Assembly: GCF_002286985.1 (NCBI RefSeq)
Contig: NZ_NSKC01000008.1
Span: 124,001 to 188,000, forward strand
DNA: 64,000 bases
Source: Halorubrum salipaludis
Lineage (GTDB): Archaea > Halobacteriota > Halobacteria > Halobacteriales > Haloferacaceae
Direction of reading: 5' to 3'
A program made the translations under genes and the position numbers. Shown here piece by piece: positions 26,434 to 35,226 of the stretch. The notes below the pieces were generated by a model. It was not told the DNA's origin. It was given only the letters and a program-made list of their open reading frames with translations, and ran no database searches. Position 1 is the stretch's first letter; each line of letters starts with the position of its first letter.

Positions 26434-27672
26434 CTACGTGGGCCGGTCGCTCGCGCGGCCGCCGCCCGATCGCTCGTCGGCCTCCTCGTCGAACCGCTCC
26501 ACGCGCTCGACGGTCTCCGCCGCCTCCGCCGTCTCGGGCGGGTAGGACACGGTCCGCTGCGGGTACGGGATGGATATCCCGGCGTCCGCGAAGCGGTCCT
26601 GTATCATCTCGACGGCGGTCGCCTTCGAGCGCCACCGCGCCTGCGGGGTCGGCGGCTCGATCCAGAAGCGGAGGTCGAGCAGGATCGCGGAGTCGCCGAA
26701 GCCGGAGGGGATCACGTACGGCTTCGGGTTGTTCGCGATGGTGTCGATCTCGGTCAGGACCTCCTCGGCGATCTCGCTGGCCTCGTCGGGGTCGTCGTCG
26801 TAGCCGATCCCGACCTCCATGTGGATCCGGAGCCGGCCCTCGCGGCTCCGGTTCGTGATCGCCTGGTTTGTGACCAGGTCGTTGGGCACGACGACGTACT
26901 CGCCGTCGAAGTTCCGCATGTGGGTGTTCATGATGGTGATCTCGGTAACGAACCCCTCCTCGTCGCCGATCTCCACCCAGTCGCCGATCTCGAAGGGGCG
27001 CGCGAACATCAGCACGAAGCCGGCGATGAGCGACCCGAGCGTCTGCCGGGCCGCCATCCCGAGGACGATCCCGAGGAAGCCGGCCCCGACGAGCAGCCCG
27101 CCGAGGTTCACGCCCCAGATCCCGAGGACGGTGATCCCCGCGATCACCAGCACGCCGACCTGCATGATCCGGCTGAGCAGCTGCTCCTGGTGGGCGGTGA
27201 TGCGGTCGCTGTCGGCCGAGAGGTCCTCGACGTACTCCTCTAACACGTCGCTCGCCACGTAGGCCGCGCCGAGGAGCAGCGCGGAGAGGAGCGCCTGCGC
27301 GCCGACCGTGAGCATGTTCTCCGCGACCGGCAGCACCGCGACCACGACCGCGAACCGGCCCCACAGCGCCAGGATCGCGACGGCCGCGAGCGCGAACAGC
27401 GCGAGTTGGAGCAGTCCGACGAGCAGTCGCAGCGCGAACGAGACCGGGACCGCCTCCCGCATGGTCTCGATGGAGCTCTCGCCCCGCCCGTCGAGGAACC
27501 GTTCCACCCAGCCCGTCGCGACGCGCTCTCCGGCCCGGACGGCCCGCGGGAGGAGCAGCCATCCGACGGCGAGGGTCGCGAGCAGGATCCCGGCGGTCAC
27601 CGCCAGGCGGGCCTCCGTGCTCGCGACGCTCCCCAGCAGCGCGTCGAGTCGCGTTCCCAGTTGTGCGGTCAC
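26434..27672 (-). CDS. MscS-family mechanosensitive channel
   Basis: A 412-residue channel that opens on osmotic downshock. Three or four N-terminal helices precede the pore-lining helix, whose Gly/Ala-rich stretch (GILLVGAGFLGIVLGMAARQTLGSLIAG in substance) is at about residues 190-225. The beta domain follows with FARPFEIGDWVEIG and VTEITIMNTHMR, and a C-terminal alpha/beta domain with the PYPQRTV motif. The tail is acidic and Ser/Gly-rich. GTG start at 27672. Confidence 0.9.
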   Translation of the reverse strand: MTAQLGTRLDALLGSVASTEARLAVTAGILLATLAVGWLLLPRAVRAGERVATGWVERFLDGRGESSIETMREAVPVSFALRLLVGLLQLALFALAAVAILALWGRFAVVVAVLPVAENMLTVGAQALLSALLLGAAYVASDVLEEYVEDLSADSDRITAHQEQLLSRIMQVGVLVIAGITVLGIWGVNLGGLLVGAGFLGIVLGMAARQTLGSLIAGFVLMFARPFEIGDWVEIGDEEGFVTEITIMNTHMRNFDGEYVVVPNDLVTNQAITNRSREGRLRIHMEVGIGYDDDPDEASEIAEEVLTEIDTIANNPKPYVIPSGFGDSAILLDLRFWIEPPTPQARWRSKATAVEMIQDRFADAGISIPYPQRTVSYPPETAEAAETVERVERFDEEADERSGGGRASDRPT

Positions 27673-27750
27673 TGTCCGACGATTTTCCCTCGCGGATAAA
27701 AATGGTCCCCTGTAACTATCGTCCGGGAGAACGGGACCGCGACGCCTCGG

Positions 27751-29157
27751 TCACCGCCCGCGACGCAGCTCCTCGATCAGCTGCTCGATGAGCGCAGACT
27801 GCCTGTCGAGCCGCTCCGCCTGCTGTTCGACGGTGTGGCGCAGCTCGGCCACCTCGGTCGCGAGGTCTTCGCCCTCGACGCCGGCGCTCTCGAACGGCGA
27901 GCCGTCGAAGGCGTCGGCCGGCTCGGTCGTCTCCGTCGCCTCACCCGCGTTCGCCCTCTCGGCGGCGTCGGTCGCCGCGATCTCCTCCGCCGTCGCCTCG
28001 CCCGCGGCGTCGCCCGCGAAGTCGGTCTCGGAGCCCGCCGCCGGGTCCGCGTCGACGACCGACTCGGTCGCCGACTCCGCGATCGGATCCTCGTCGAGCG
28101 GGTCGTCCGCGACGAGGTCATCACCGAGCGGGTCGTCCGCGACCGGATCGTCGCCGAGGGGATCGCCACCGACCGAGTCCGCGTCGGTCCCGTGACCGGC
28201 GGTCGAGTCCTCGATCGACTCCGCGTCGGGGGCTTCGGCGGGGTCCTCGACGACCGATCGGGAGTCTCCCCTCCCGCCGGACGCCGTCTCGGCTCCGGAT
28301 GCGGTTCCAGCGTCCGGTTCCGTCCCCGAGACGGACCCCGCGTCCGGCGCCGACTCCCGCGGCTGCGAATCGCCGTCCGCCTCCTCCTCCGCGTCGGCGA
28401 CCGGCGAGGCCGACAGCGGGTCGGGCCCCTCGCCGAAGTCGGTGGTGCCGCCGGCGTTTCCCGCGGGGTCCGCGGCCGCGCCGTCCTCGTCGTCGGCGAC
28501 GGTCACGCGGAACTCCTCTAAGCTGTCGACGCCGTGGTACGAGCAGACGGCGTCGACGAGCGTCTCCCGGACAGCCCGCGCGGACTCGTTGGGGGCCTTG
28601 AACCGCTCCGAACGCCCGGCGTGGGTCAGCACGACCGCGGTGGCGACGGTCCCCTCCTCGAAGTCGAGGTCGGTGAGGTCGGCGTAGGCGAACTCCTCGA
28701 ACTCCTCGTCCCAGACCGCGGAGCCGACGTGTTTGACCAGCCGCTCGCTGGTGACGACCAGGGTGAGCTCGGAGAAGCGGAAGGTCCGGACGACGGACTC
28801 GCCGGGGTCGGTAACGCCCGTCGCGGAGAGGACGCCAGCGAGGATCGGGTGGAGGACGTCGTCGACGCGCTTGGCCGGCACCGAGATCGTCTCGTCGCCG
28901 TCGAGGCCGTAACCGAGGGTGAGTTTCGCCTTGCGGCGACCCGTCGAGACCGCGATGCGCTCGACGTCGTGGGAGTACTCCGCGACCGACTCGTCCGACA
29001 GCAGACCGTCGCCGCGATAGACGAGCGTGCGCGTCGGCGTGACCGCGAGGCGGTCGTCTCCCCCGAGCGGGACCTCGGCCACGACCTCCTCGTCGCCGAC
29101 GGTCCCCGCGAGCAGTTCGGGAAGGCTCATATCCCGGAGATCCGCCCCGTCGGCCAT
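27751..29157 (-). CDS. Conserved haloarchaeal protein with PH-like N-terminus and coiled-coil tail
   Basis: A 468-residue protein without a known function. Residues 1-210 look like two consecutive PH-like beta-rich units (each with 'VTxTRTLVYR'/'VVTSERLVKHVG' strands and a closing helix), resembling a DUF7115-type haloarchaeal family. Residues 215-425 are a very acidic low-complexity region with a repeated DDPLGDDPVAD pattern. The last 35 residues form a coiled coil (AELRHTVEQQAERLDRQSALIEQL). No signal peptide. This layout suggests an oligomerising scaffold, but that is inference. An alternative start is at 29130. Confidence 0.65.
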   Translation of the reverse strand: MADGADLRDMSLPELLAGTVGDEEVVAEVPLGGDDRLAVTPTRTLVYRGDGLLSDESVAEYSHDVERIAVSTGRRKAKLTLGYGLDGDETISVPAKRVDDVLHPILAGVLSATGVTDPGESVVRTFRFSELTLVVTSERLVKHVGSAVWDEEFEEFAYADLTDLDFEEGTVATAVVLTHAGRSERFKAPNESARAVRETLVDAVCSYHGVDSLEEFRVTVADDEDGAAADPAGNAGGTTDFGEGPDPLSASPVADAEEEADGDSQPRESAPDAGSVSGTEPDAGTASGAETASGGRGDSRSVVEDPAEAPDAESIEDSTAGHGTDADSVGGDPLGDDPVADDPLGDDLVADDPLDEDPIAESATESVVDADPAAGSETDFAGDAAGEATAEEIAATDAAERANAGEATETTEPADAFDGSPFESAGVEGEDLATEVAELRHTVEQQAERLDRQSALIEQLIEELRRGR

Positions 29158-29301
29158 AAATCCGCGGGGTCCGCGTCGGCAACGGTCGCGGAGGGGCGGT
29201 CGCGGAGCGATCGAGGGTGACCGTCGCCGCCTCTGTTACGGGTTCGCAACCTTCCGACGGATGGGAAGGTTAAAGGGTTTCATCGCGGTACGGAACAGTG
29301 A

Positions 29302-29455
29302 GGCCGGGTGGCTTAGCTGGACATAGCGCCGCACTCATAGGGTTCGGAGATTCGGTGCGGTGACGCCTTGGAAGCGTCCGCGTCCTTCCCGTGGCTCCGC
29401 CGAGCCTCGGACCTGGGACATGCGGAGATCGTGGGTTCGGAGCCCACCCCGGCCA
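29302..29455 (+). tRNA. Elongator tRNA-Met (CAT) with intron
   Basis: Acceptor stem GGCCGGG (29302-29308) pairs with CCCGGCC (29448-29454), discriminator A at 29455; no CCA is encoded. The anticodon stem CCGCA (29329-29333) pairs with TGCGG (29421-29425). Anticodon CAT is at 29336-29338. Between positions 37 and 38 an 80-nt intron (29340-29419) interrupts the gene, the canonical archaeal site. The T arm is GTGGG-TTCGGAG-CCCAC. The elongator tRNA-Met of haloarchaea is known to carry an intron of this kind (75 nt in Haloferax volcanii). A TATA-like GTTAAAGG lies about 30 bp upstream. Confidence 0.93.
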
Positions 29456-29532
29456 CTCAGTTTTACACCTCGTTTCCCGTGGCGAGCCGCGCTGCCCGTC
29501 GACGGCGACACCGGGATCCGCGGCCCCTCACG

Positions 29533-29802
29533 TCAGCGCAGCCTGATCGCCGACAACACCGCCATAATGACCGGAAACACGGCGAAGAAGGCGATCACGC
29601 CGGCGAACGTTCGCAGGGCGATGAGCGTCGCGTCGCGCCAACCGAGACCCGAGAGACTGCCGTCGGAGAAGAGGATCACCGCGGTCACGGAGCAGAAGGC
29701 GAGCGTCCACAGCGCCGCCCCGACTCGGCGGAGGTCCCCCTCGTCGACGCTCGCGGCGGGGCCGGTGACCGGGTCACCACCGTGGGACGGCGGGTCGCGC
29801 AT
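29533..29802 (-). CDS. Small two-helix membrane protein
   Basis: An 89-residue hypothetical protein with an N-terminal polar segment of about 30 residues and two hydrophobic helices (about 32-48 and 62-84). No family recognised. The frame has normal high-GC codon usage, an ATG start at 29802 and lies between tRNA-Met and the CBS gene. An AT-rich stretch upstream (29803-29840) could be its promoter. Confidence 0.5.
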   Translation of the reverse strand: MRDPPSHGGDPVTGPAASVDEGDLRRVGAALWTLAFCSVTAVILFSDGSLSGLGWRDATLIALRTFAGVIAFFAVFPVIMAVLSAIRLR

Positions 29803-29926
29803 ATGCGATTGTTATTCTCAAGTGACATATACTGTTTCGTTTATTAACACAATCGGGGCCCGGATCCATCTCCGATCGGCGCGTGTGGTCGAAACGCCTA
29901 CGGGTCCCGGCCGCGACGGCGACCGT

Positions 29927-30421
29927 ATGCAAGCCCGCGACCTGATGGAGTCCGACGTGAAGACGGTCTCGTCAGACGACGACGTGGCCGCCGTGTTCAA
30001 GAAGTTCGCTCGGTACGAGTTCAGCGGCTTCCCCGTCGTCGACGACGCGGACCGAGTCGTCGGGGTCGTCACCGAGTCGGACCTCGTCGACCTGTTCGAG
30101 CCGGACGACGAGACGCTGTGGATCCCGATCGGGCTCCCTCCGTTCGTCGACACCCTCACCTATCAGGTGAAGCCGCCGTGGGCCGACCTCGACTTGGGCG
30201 TCGACATGGTCCGGAACGCGGACAAGCCGATCTCCGACGTGATGAGCACCGGCGTGGCGACGGTGACGCCCGACACCGACGTGAACGAGGTCCTCGACCT
30301 GCTCGCCGGCGACGACCCGGACATCAACCGCGTTCCGGTCGTCGACGGCGACGATCGGATCGTCGGGATCATCGCCCGGCAGGACGTTGTCCGGGCGTTC
30401 CGCGATAAGCGGCTGTCGTAA
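29927..30421 (+). CDS. Two-CBS-domain protein
   Basis: A stand-alone tandem CBS (Bateman) module of 164 residues, expected to bind adenosine nucleotides. CBS1 begins MQARDLMESDVKTVS and contains GFPVVDDADRVVGVVTESDL. CBS2 begins ISDVMSTGVATVTPD and contains RVPVVDGDDRIVGIIARQDVVRAF. A 50-residue insertion joins them with a conserved-looking PPWADLD segment. The ATG at 29927 starts the first domain directly; the much longer open frame upstream overlaps the tRNA and other non-coding DNA and is not used. The target of regulation is unknown. Confidence 0.85.
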   Translation: MQARDLMESDVKTVSSDDDVAAVFKKFARYEFSGFPVVDDADRVVGVVTESDLVDLFEPDDETLWIPIGLPPFVDTLTYQVKPPWADLDLGVDMVRNADKPISDVMSTGVATVTPDTDVNEVLDLLAGDDPDINRVPVVDGDDRIVGIIARQDVVRAFRDKRLS

Positions 30422-30434
30422 GATCGGTTGGAGA

Positions 30435-30752
30435 GTGGATCGGCGGTGAAGATCTCCGAAGCCCCAGCCGCTCGCTTATAAATCGTTGACTGTGGATCGA
30501 CGGTAAACATCTCCAAAGCCCCAGCCGCGAGGACTCGGTGCGCTCGCTGCGGTCCTCGTCGCTCGCTTCGCTCGCTCCTGTGGTCCTTGCGTCGCGCGCC
30601 GTCGTCCTCGCGACTGCCCCTTTGAGTCCCACCCGCACAGCGACCGCACCTCACGCCTCCCCAGCCTCGTCGCTGGCGCCTTATAAGGCGCCAGCGACTC
30701 CCTCGCGCGTGCTTCTCGGCCGCGAGGCGGCCTCGAAGGCACGCGCCACCGC
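30435..30752 (+). repeat. Structured intergenic element, copy B with partial 5' duplication
   Basis: The full copy starts at TTATAA (30476-30481). Hairpin 1 arms: 30522-30534 and 30604-30616 (12 of 13 pair). Hairpin 2 is a perfect 30-bp palindrome at 30669-30698. The end block (CTCGGCCGCGAGGCGGCCTC, GCGCCACCGC) closes at 30752. A 37-bp piece of the 5' end is duplicated upstream (30435-30471 and 30492-30528). It lies between the convergent CBS and zincin genes. Confidence 0.8.
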
Positions 30753-30764
30753 TTCGGATTTGGT

Positions 30765-31883
30765 TCAGGGATCGACACGAACCAGCCACGCCGCGGGGTC
30801 GTCGAGTTCGGCGCGCGTCGGGAGGTTCTCCGGGCGCTCCCAGACCGCCCCGGCCGCCTCGATCCCGCGAGCGTCGGCGACCTCGCGGAAGAAGGCGGCG
30901 CCCTGCTCGTACTGCCGGCGCTTCAGTCCCAGCCCGAGCAGCCGGCGCGCGAGGCGCTGGATCGGGCCGCCGCCGCCCCGACGCTCGTCGAGCTTCCGAC
31001 GGAGGTCGGCGTATTCGCCGTCGAACGCGCGGTCCATCAGCACCTCGGCGTACCCCTCGACCGCCGTCATCGCCGCCTGCAACTCGGCGAACGGCTCGGT
31101 GTCGAGCGCGTCGACCGGCAGCCCGCCCGCGGTCAGCCCGCCGCCGTCGAGCCCACCGTCGCCGGTGAGCCCCTCGATCCCGCGTTCGACCCGCGATTCG
31201 AGGTACTCGGGGAGCCACGGCGCCGCGCCGAACTCCGCCGCGTGCGTCACCTCGTGGAAGGCGATCCAGCGTCTGAACCGCGGGAACTCCACGTTCAGCG
31301 AGTCCGCGACCGCGACGATGTTCGGGTGGACGAAGTAGAGCCCGTGGTCGGCGTCGGGCTCGTCGGCCAACAGGAGCGGGTCGTACTGACCGAGCACGTT
31401 GCGCGCGAGGAAGCCGAGCGTGAACGCCATCGACCCGGTGTTGGCGATCCGCGAGAGGTCCCGCCCGAACCCCCGCGTGAGATCGCCGGTCGAGAGGTCG
31501 ACGGGACCTCCGGTCGGTTCGACGATTCCGTCGGCCGTGTCGCCGATTCCGTCGGTCACGCCGGTCGATCCCTCGTCGCGTCCGGTCGCGGCCGCCTCGA
31601 TCGGCGCCATCACGTTCCGGAACGTGTCGACGCTGGCGTCGATCCAGTGGTGGCGGTTCTGCACCTCGATGGCGTTGGGCACGTCGAACTCGATCCCAGC
31701 CACCTCGCGGAGGCGGGCGCGCGCGTCGCGCACGTCGGTCGCGTACCCCGCCCGGTCCGCGTCGGTGAGCGCGAGCGATCCGGGGTCGGTGCCGGCCTTC
31801 GCGGCCGCCGCAGCCCGCTCCCAGTCGACGACGCCCGGTCCGCTGGCCTCGGAGACGGTCCGGAGGCTTCGGAGGATGTCCAT
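30765..31883 (-). CDS. DUF2342-type zinc-dependent metalloprotease
   Basis: A 372-residue zincin-like protein. The zinc motif is HEVTHAAEF (about residues 218-226), followed about 70 residues later by a conserved Glu-containing helix (AVEGYAEVLMDRAFDG). The N-terminal segment WERAAAAAKAG and the middle SMAFTLGFLARNVLGQYD match the family known as 'coenzyme F420 biosynthesis-associated' or DUF2342, found in actinobacteria and haloarchaea; its substrate is unknown. The start at 31883 gives MDILRSLRTV; the longer frame has no support. It converges with the CBS gene across structured element B and is divergent from the M42 peptidase. Confidence 0.8.
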   Translation of the reverse strand: MDILRSLRTVSEASGPGVVDWERAAAAAKAGTDPGSLALTDADRAGYATDVRDARARLREVAGIEFDVPNAIEVQNRHHWIDASVDTFRNVMAPIEAAATGRDEGSTGVTDGIGDTADGIVEPTGGPVDLSTGDLTRGFGRDLSRIANTGSMAFTLGFLARNVLGQYDPLLLADEPDADHGLYFVHPNIVAVADSLNVEFPRFRRWIAFHEVTHAAEFGAAPWLPEYLESRVERGIEGLTGDGGLDGGGLTAGGLPVDALDTEPFAELQAAMTAVEGYAEVLMDRAFDGEYADLRRKLDERRGGGGPIQRLARRLLGLGLKRRQYEQGAAFFREVADARGIEAAGAVWERPENLPTRAELDDPAAWLVRVDP

Positions 31884-31999
31884 ACGGACCGGAGGGGTGC
31901 GCGCCTCAAGTCCCTTGTGTCGGTGACGGCGCCGCGCCCTCGCGGTGTCCAGTCGGCCGGTATCGGCGGTTTCTTGCCGACCGCCGGACAGCCACGCGT

Positions 32000-33064
32000 A
32001 TGCGCGACTCACAGAGAGCGTTCCTCGAGGACCTGCTCGCGACCGCCAGCCCCTCCGGGTTCGAGACGCCGAGCCAGCGGGTCTGGACCGACTACGTCCG
32101 CGGCTTCGCCGACGAGGTCTCCGTCGACGCCTACGGCAACGCCGTCGCCGTCCACGAGGGCGACCCGGACGCGCCCACAATCGCCCTGACGGGCCACGCC
32201 GACGAGATCGGCTTCATCGTCCGCGACGTGCTCGACGACGGCTTCCTCCGGATCTCCCGGATCGGCGGCTCCGACCGCACCGTCTCGAAGGGCCAGCACG
32301 TCACCGTCCACGCCGACGAGCCCGTCCAGGGCGTGATCGGCCAGACCGCGATCCACCTGCGCGACCCCTCGGAGGACGAGTACGAGGAGATCGCCGGGCA
32401 GTTCGTCGACATCGGGAGGGCCGACGCCGAGGAGGCCCGCGAACACGTCGAGGTCGGCGACCCCGTCACCTTCTCCACGGGGATCGAAGAGCTCGTCGGC
32501 GACCGGATCGCCGCACGCGGGATCGACAACCGGACCGGCACGTGGGCGGCCGCCGAGGGGCTCCGCCGCGCCGCCGAGCGCGACGCCGACGCCACCGTCT
32601 ACGCCGTCTCCACGGTACAGGAGGAGGTCGGTCTCAAGGGCGCGCAGATGGTCGGCGTCGACCTCGACGCGGTGGACGCGTTCGTCGCGGTCGACGTCAC
32701 CCACGCCACCGACAACCCCGACGTCGACGGCGAGCACCGCGGCCCGGTCGAGCTCGGCGCCGGCCCCGTGATCGCCCGCGGCAGCGCGAACCACCCCGTC
32801 CTCGTCGACCTCGCGCGCGGCGCCGCGGCCGAGGACGACATCGACGTGCAGCTGCAGGCGGCGGGCTCCCGGACCGGCACCGACGCCGACGCGTTCTACA
32901 CCGCCCGCGGCGGCGTCCCGTCGCTCAACGTCTCGATCCCGAACCGCTACATGCACACGCCGGTCGAGGTGGTCGACACCGGCGACCTCGACGCCGTCGC
33001 CGACCTCCTCGCCGCGATCGCCGGCGGCGCGGCCGACGCCGCCCCGTTCGCGGTCGACGTGTGA
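32000..33064 (+). CDS. M42 family aminopeptidase
   Basis: A cytosolic tetrahedral-type (TET) metallo-aminopeptidase, 354 residues. Di-metal ligands and catalytic residues are visible: His-x-Asp in GHADEIGF, the bridging Asp in IDNRTGTW, the Glu pair in VQEEVGLKGA, Asp in VAVDVTHATD, and the late His in YMHTPVE. These enzymes trim short peptides released by the proteasome. The protein looks complete. The start ATG 32000 lies within a short divergent promoter region shared with the zincin gene. Confidence 0.92.
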   Translation: MRDSQRAFLEDLLATASPSGFETPSQRVWTDYVRGFADEVSVDAYGNAVAVHEGDPDAPTIALTGHADEIGFIVRDVLDDGFLRISRIGGSDRTVSKGQHVTVHADEPVQGVIGQTAIHLRDPSEDEYEEIAGQFVDIGRADAEEAREHVEVGDPVTFSTGIEELVGDRIAARGIDNRTGTWAAAEGLRRAAERDADATVYAVSTVQEEVGLKGAQMVGVDLDAVDAFVAVDVTHATDNPDVDGEHRGPVELGAGPVIARGSANHPVLVDLARGAAAEDDIDVQLQAAGSRTGTDADAFYTARGGVPSLNVSIPNRYMHTPVEVVDTGDLDAVADLLAAIAGGAADAAPFAVDV

Positions 33065-33188
33065 CTCCGACGCGTGACTGCGACGCGACTTCCGCGTTTC
33101 GACGACGGCAGCGAGACGGGTGCCCACGGTAAACCGGGACACGGCGGGGTCGAAACGGAACAGTTTTACAATATCCTGCCCTACCCGT

Positions 33189-33300
33189 GAATGCGTCGAA
33201 CGGACGCGCTCTGGTGGTGTAGTCCGGCCAATCATATTGCCCTCTCACGGCAATGACCTGGGTTCGAATCCCAGCCGGAGCATCCCAATCCGACGCATTC
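33189..33300. repeat. 10-bp inverted repeat flanking tRNA-Glu
   Basis: GAATGCGTCG at 33189-33198 and its exact complement CGACGCATTC at 33291-33300 bracket the tRNA. In the precursor RNA they would extend pairing beyond the acceptor stem. Could be a processing or termination feature, or the trace of an integration site; the sequence alone does not decide. Confidence 0.7.
33208..33282 (+). tRNA. tRNA-Glu (CTC)
   Basis: A 75-nt tRNA. Acceptor GCTCTGG (33208-33214) pairs with CCGGAGC (33275-33281) including one G-T pair; discriminator A at 33282, no encoded CCA. Anticodon stem TTGCC/GGCAA (33237-33241 / 33249-33253) and anticodon CTC at 33244-33246. The T arm is CTGGG-TTCGAAT-CCCAG. The gene is flanked by a 10-bp inverted repeat (33189-33198 and 33291-33300). 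It borders an accessory region that starts right after it. Confidence 0.95.
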
Positions 33301-33388
33301 TCTCGGTTTTCGTGGTGAGCTAACCAGAGGTGGGTTCGCGTGGAACTGATACGTCGGCCCGCGATCGCTACGGATGTACAGTGTCGGG

Positions 33389-34330
33389 TTAGAACAGATC
33401 GGCCGTCAGACCGGAGCCGTCAGCGTCGAACGGGCCGATAGTTGCCACTGCGGCCGCACCAGCCGTATTCCCGATCGTCGCTAACTCCTCAAGATCCGAG
33501 ATACCGTCGCCCCGTGCGGCGAGGACTGCACCAGCGAACGCGTCACCAGCTCCGGCCGTGGTAGCGACCGTCGCCGATGGCGGAGTCGCAGTTTCCTGTT
33601 CAGTAATCTCACCGTCATCCACGGTCAATGCGGTCGTCTCTGCCGGCCCGTCCGTAATGAACACCATCGCCGAGTGGTTCGGCGGAAGCAGTTCGAGTAT
33701 GCCCTCAGGTGTGCGATCAACACCTGCCACCGCGAGGTCGTCTGTTCCGGCGAAGATCAGATCACAGTGCTGTAATATGTCCCTGAGAGCCTGGTGATAG
33801 GCGTCAGGAGTGGCCCACTGGTTTGTGCGTCCGTTCAGATCGAACGAGACGCGAGTCCCGCTTTCCGCGGCCGCCTCGGCGAGCCGTCGAACCGCAGCCT
33901 GGTTCACCGCAGTCGGCAACGTGACGCCTTCCAGATGGATCCACTCGTAGGGAGCCACTAGTGTCGCCGGATCGGCGGACGGGGTGAAACCGTAGCAACT
34001 CCCGGCCACCCAGGCGTTCCACTGTTCGTCGTCTTCCGTGGGGACGTACAGCGTGAGCGGTGATGCCGCGTTGACCCGCGTCACGTGTGTCGTGTCCACT
34101 GGGCCGTCCGTGAGGTGCTGGGCGGCCAGCTCTCCCATGGCGTCGGTTCCGATATTCGTCACGAGGCTGGTCTCGCTGCCGAGCGAGGCCGCCCATCGTG
34201 CGACGTTCGTCGCCGTCCCGCCGATGTGCCACTCAAACTGGCTTCCGGGTGTGATCGATGTCTCGTCCACCGGATAGAGATCGATCGTCGTATCGCCAAC
34301 GACCAATACACCCTGTTGATTATCGCTCAT
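33389..34330 (-). CDS. PfkB-family carbohydrate kinase
   Basis: A ribokinase/PfkB-type sugar kinase, 313 residues. N-terminal GGTATNVARWAASLG is the substrate-binding signature; the C-terminal motif with the catalytic Asp reads TTAGAGDAFAGAVLAARG (about residues 265-282). The middle has the NGRTNQW and FAGTDDLAVAG segments. The substrate (ribose, fructose, a 2-keto-3-deoxysugar or a nucleoside) cannot be read from the sequence. Start ATG at 34330; the longer frame is not supported. Base composition is a little lower in GC than the neighbours upstream, and it is the first gene after tRNA-Glu, which fits an acquired segment. Confidence 0.88.
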   Translation of the reverse strand: MSDNQQGVLVVGDTTIDLYPVDETSITPGSQFEWHIGGTATNVARWAASLGSETSLVTNIGTDAMGELAAQHLTDGPVDTTHVTRVNAASPLTLYVPTEDDEQWNAWVAGSCYGFTPSADPATLVAPYEWIHLEGVTLPTAVNQAAVRRLAEAAAESGTRVSFDLNGRTNQWATPDAYHQALRDILQHCDLIFAGTDDLAVAGVDRTPEGILELLPPNHSAMVFITDGPAETTALTVDDGEITEQETATPPSATVATTAGAGDAFAGAVLAARGDGISDLEELATIGNTAGAAAVATIGPFDADGSGLTADLF

Positions 34331-34397
34331 CGGTTTTCCGCCGGTAGGTGTTCGATATCCTCCGCAAACCAATCTTCGGCTGACTGTCTGTGGTTCG

Positions 34398-34829
34398 TCA
34401 CGGATCGGTGGGAGCCCCGTCAAGTGAGGAAGTGAGATGCTGTCGTACCTGCAGGCCTGTGTGAAACCGAGAGAGGATATCGGACTGATGAGTTGCGCAT
34501 GCGAGTACCGCCAGCCCACCGTTCCCGACTGGGACGATCCGTTGGTGTGACTTGTGCGGTTCGTGACGACAACTCGGACAATTCACTCCGCCGGCCGGCC
34601 GGTGATCGAGAAGTTCGGCGCGACCTTCAGTCGCAAGCCCACAGAGAGAGCAGAACTCTTCGAGGTGGTTGTCACACCCGACGAGCGGGATCGTAAATTG
34701 GTCAAGCAGCAGGAACGAGACGCTTTCTCTTCCTGGGGATTGAAGCGCAGATTCGCAAGCGGCACACTGTGTGAATGGATTCCTGTGGGGGGAATCTGGC
34801 ACTGGTTGGAGAGGGGCTCCGTTGTCCAT
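34398..34829 (-). CDS. Cys/His-rich zinc-binding protein
   Basis: A 143-residue soluble protein with several zinc-knuckle-like pairs: CAACESA, CDNHLEEFCSLCG, CPSCRHEPHKSH and CATH. The spacing suggests two cooperating zinc sites. It resembles small haloarchaeal zinc-finger proteins of unknown role; I cannot give a family name. ATG start at 34829 (a longer frame adds 31 unsupported residues). It lies 67 bp upstream of the sugar kinase on the same strand. Confidence 0.6.
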   Translation of the reverse strand: MDNGAPLQPVPDSPHRNPFTQCAACESALQSPGRESVSFLLLDQFTIPLVGCDNHLEEFCSLCGLATEGRAELLDHRPAGGVNCPSCRHEPHKSHQRIVPVGNGGLAVLACATHQSDILSRFHTGLQVRQHLTSSLDGAPTDP

Positions 34830-35226
34830 ACTCAAGATATATCTCCAATTGATGGGCCACGCCGGTAAGTTACGGGGAATCGGGTTCCTGACCCTGACTT
34901 CACCACCGACCGCTGACATCACCGCCGTTCGATGTCAGTTGACGTCGATGATTTTGATGTCGAACTGCACTGTGGAAATACTCAACAGTTGATGGTTTCA
35001 CATACCCAATTGCTCAATACAGGTGAACGATGTAGCGCAGTGGATCGGAATCTATCTGATCCTTGGTAAGAACACCGTGCAAGATATAGAGTATGAGTTC
35101 AGCACGAGGCCATAGTCAGCTATGCGTTCAGATTCAGTCTCATCGTCCGGGCGAATCTAAGGCGCGATTACAGAATCTCGTGGGCAAGAGTTCATCAAAA
35201 CAGAGCGTGAAGAGTTAGTGGCGGCC
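34830..35226. other. Non-coding, AT-richer stretch
   Basis: Nothing coding seen. The GC content is visibly lower than in the housekeeping regions. It holds a perfect 11-bp palindrome-like TCAACAGTTGA around 34982-34992, probably part of promoters for the flanking genes. No full tRNA, terminal repeat or insertion sequence end was found. Confidence 0.5.

Noticed and set aside
35029-35095. tRNA-like fragment (GTAGCGCAGTGGATCGG)
   Set aside because: Looks like a D-arm, but no acceptor, anticodon or T arm could be paired.
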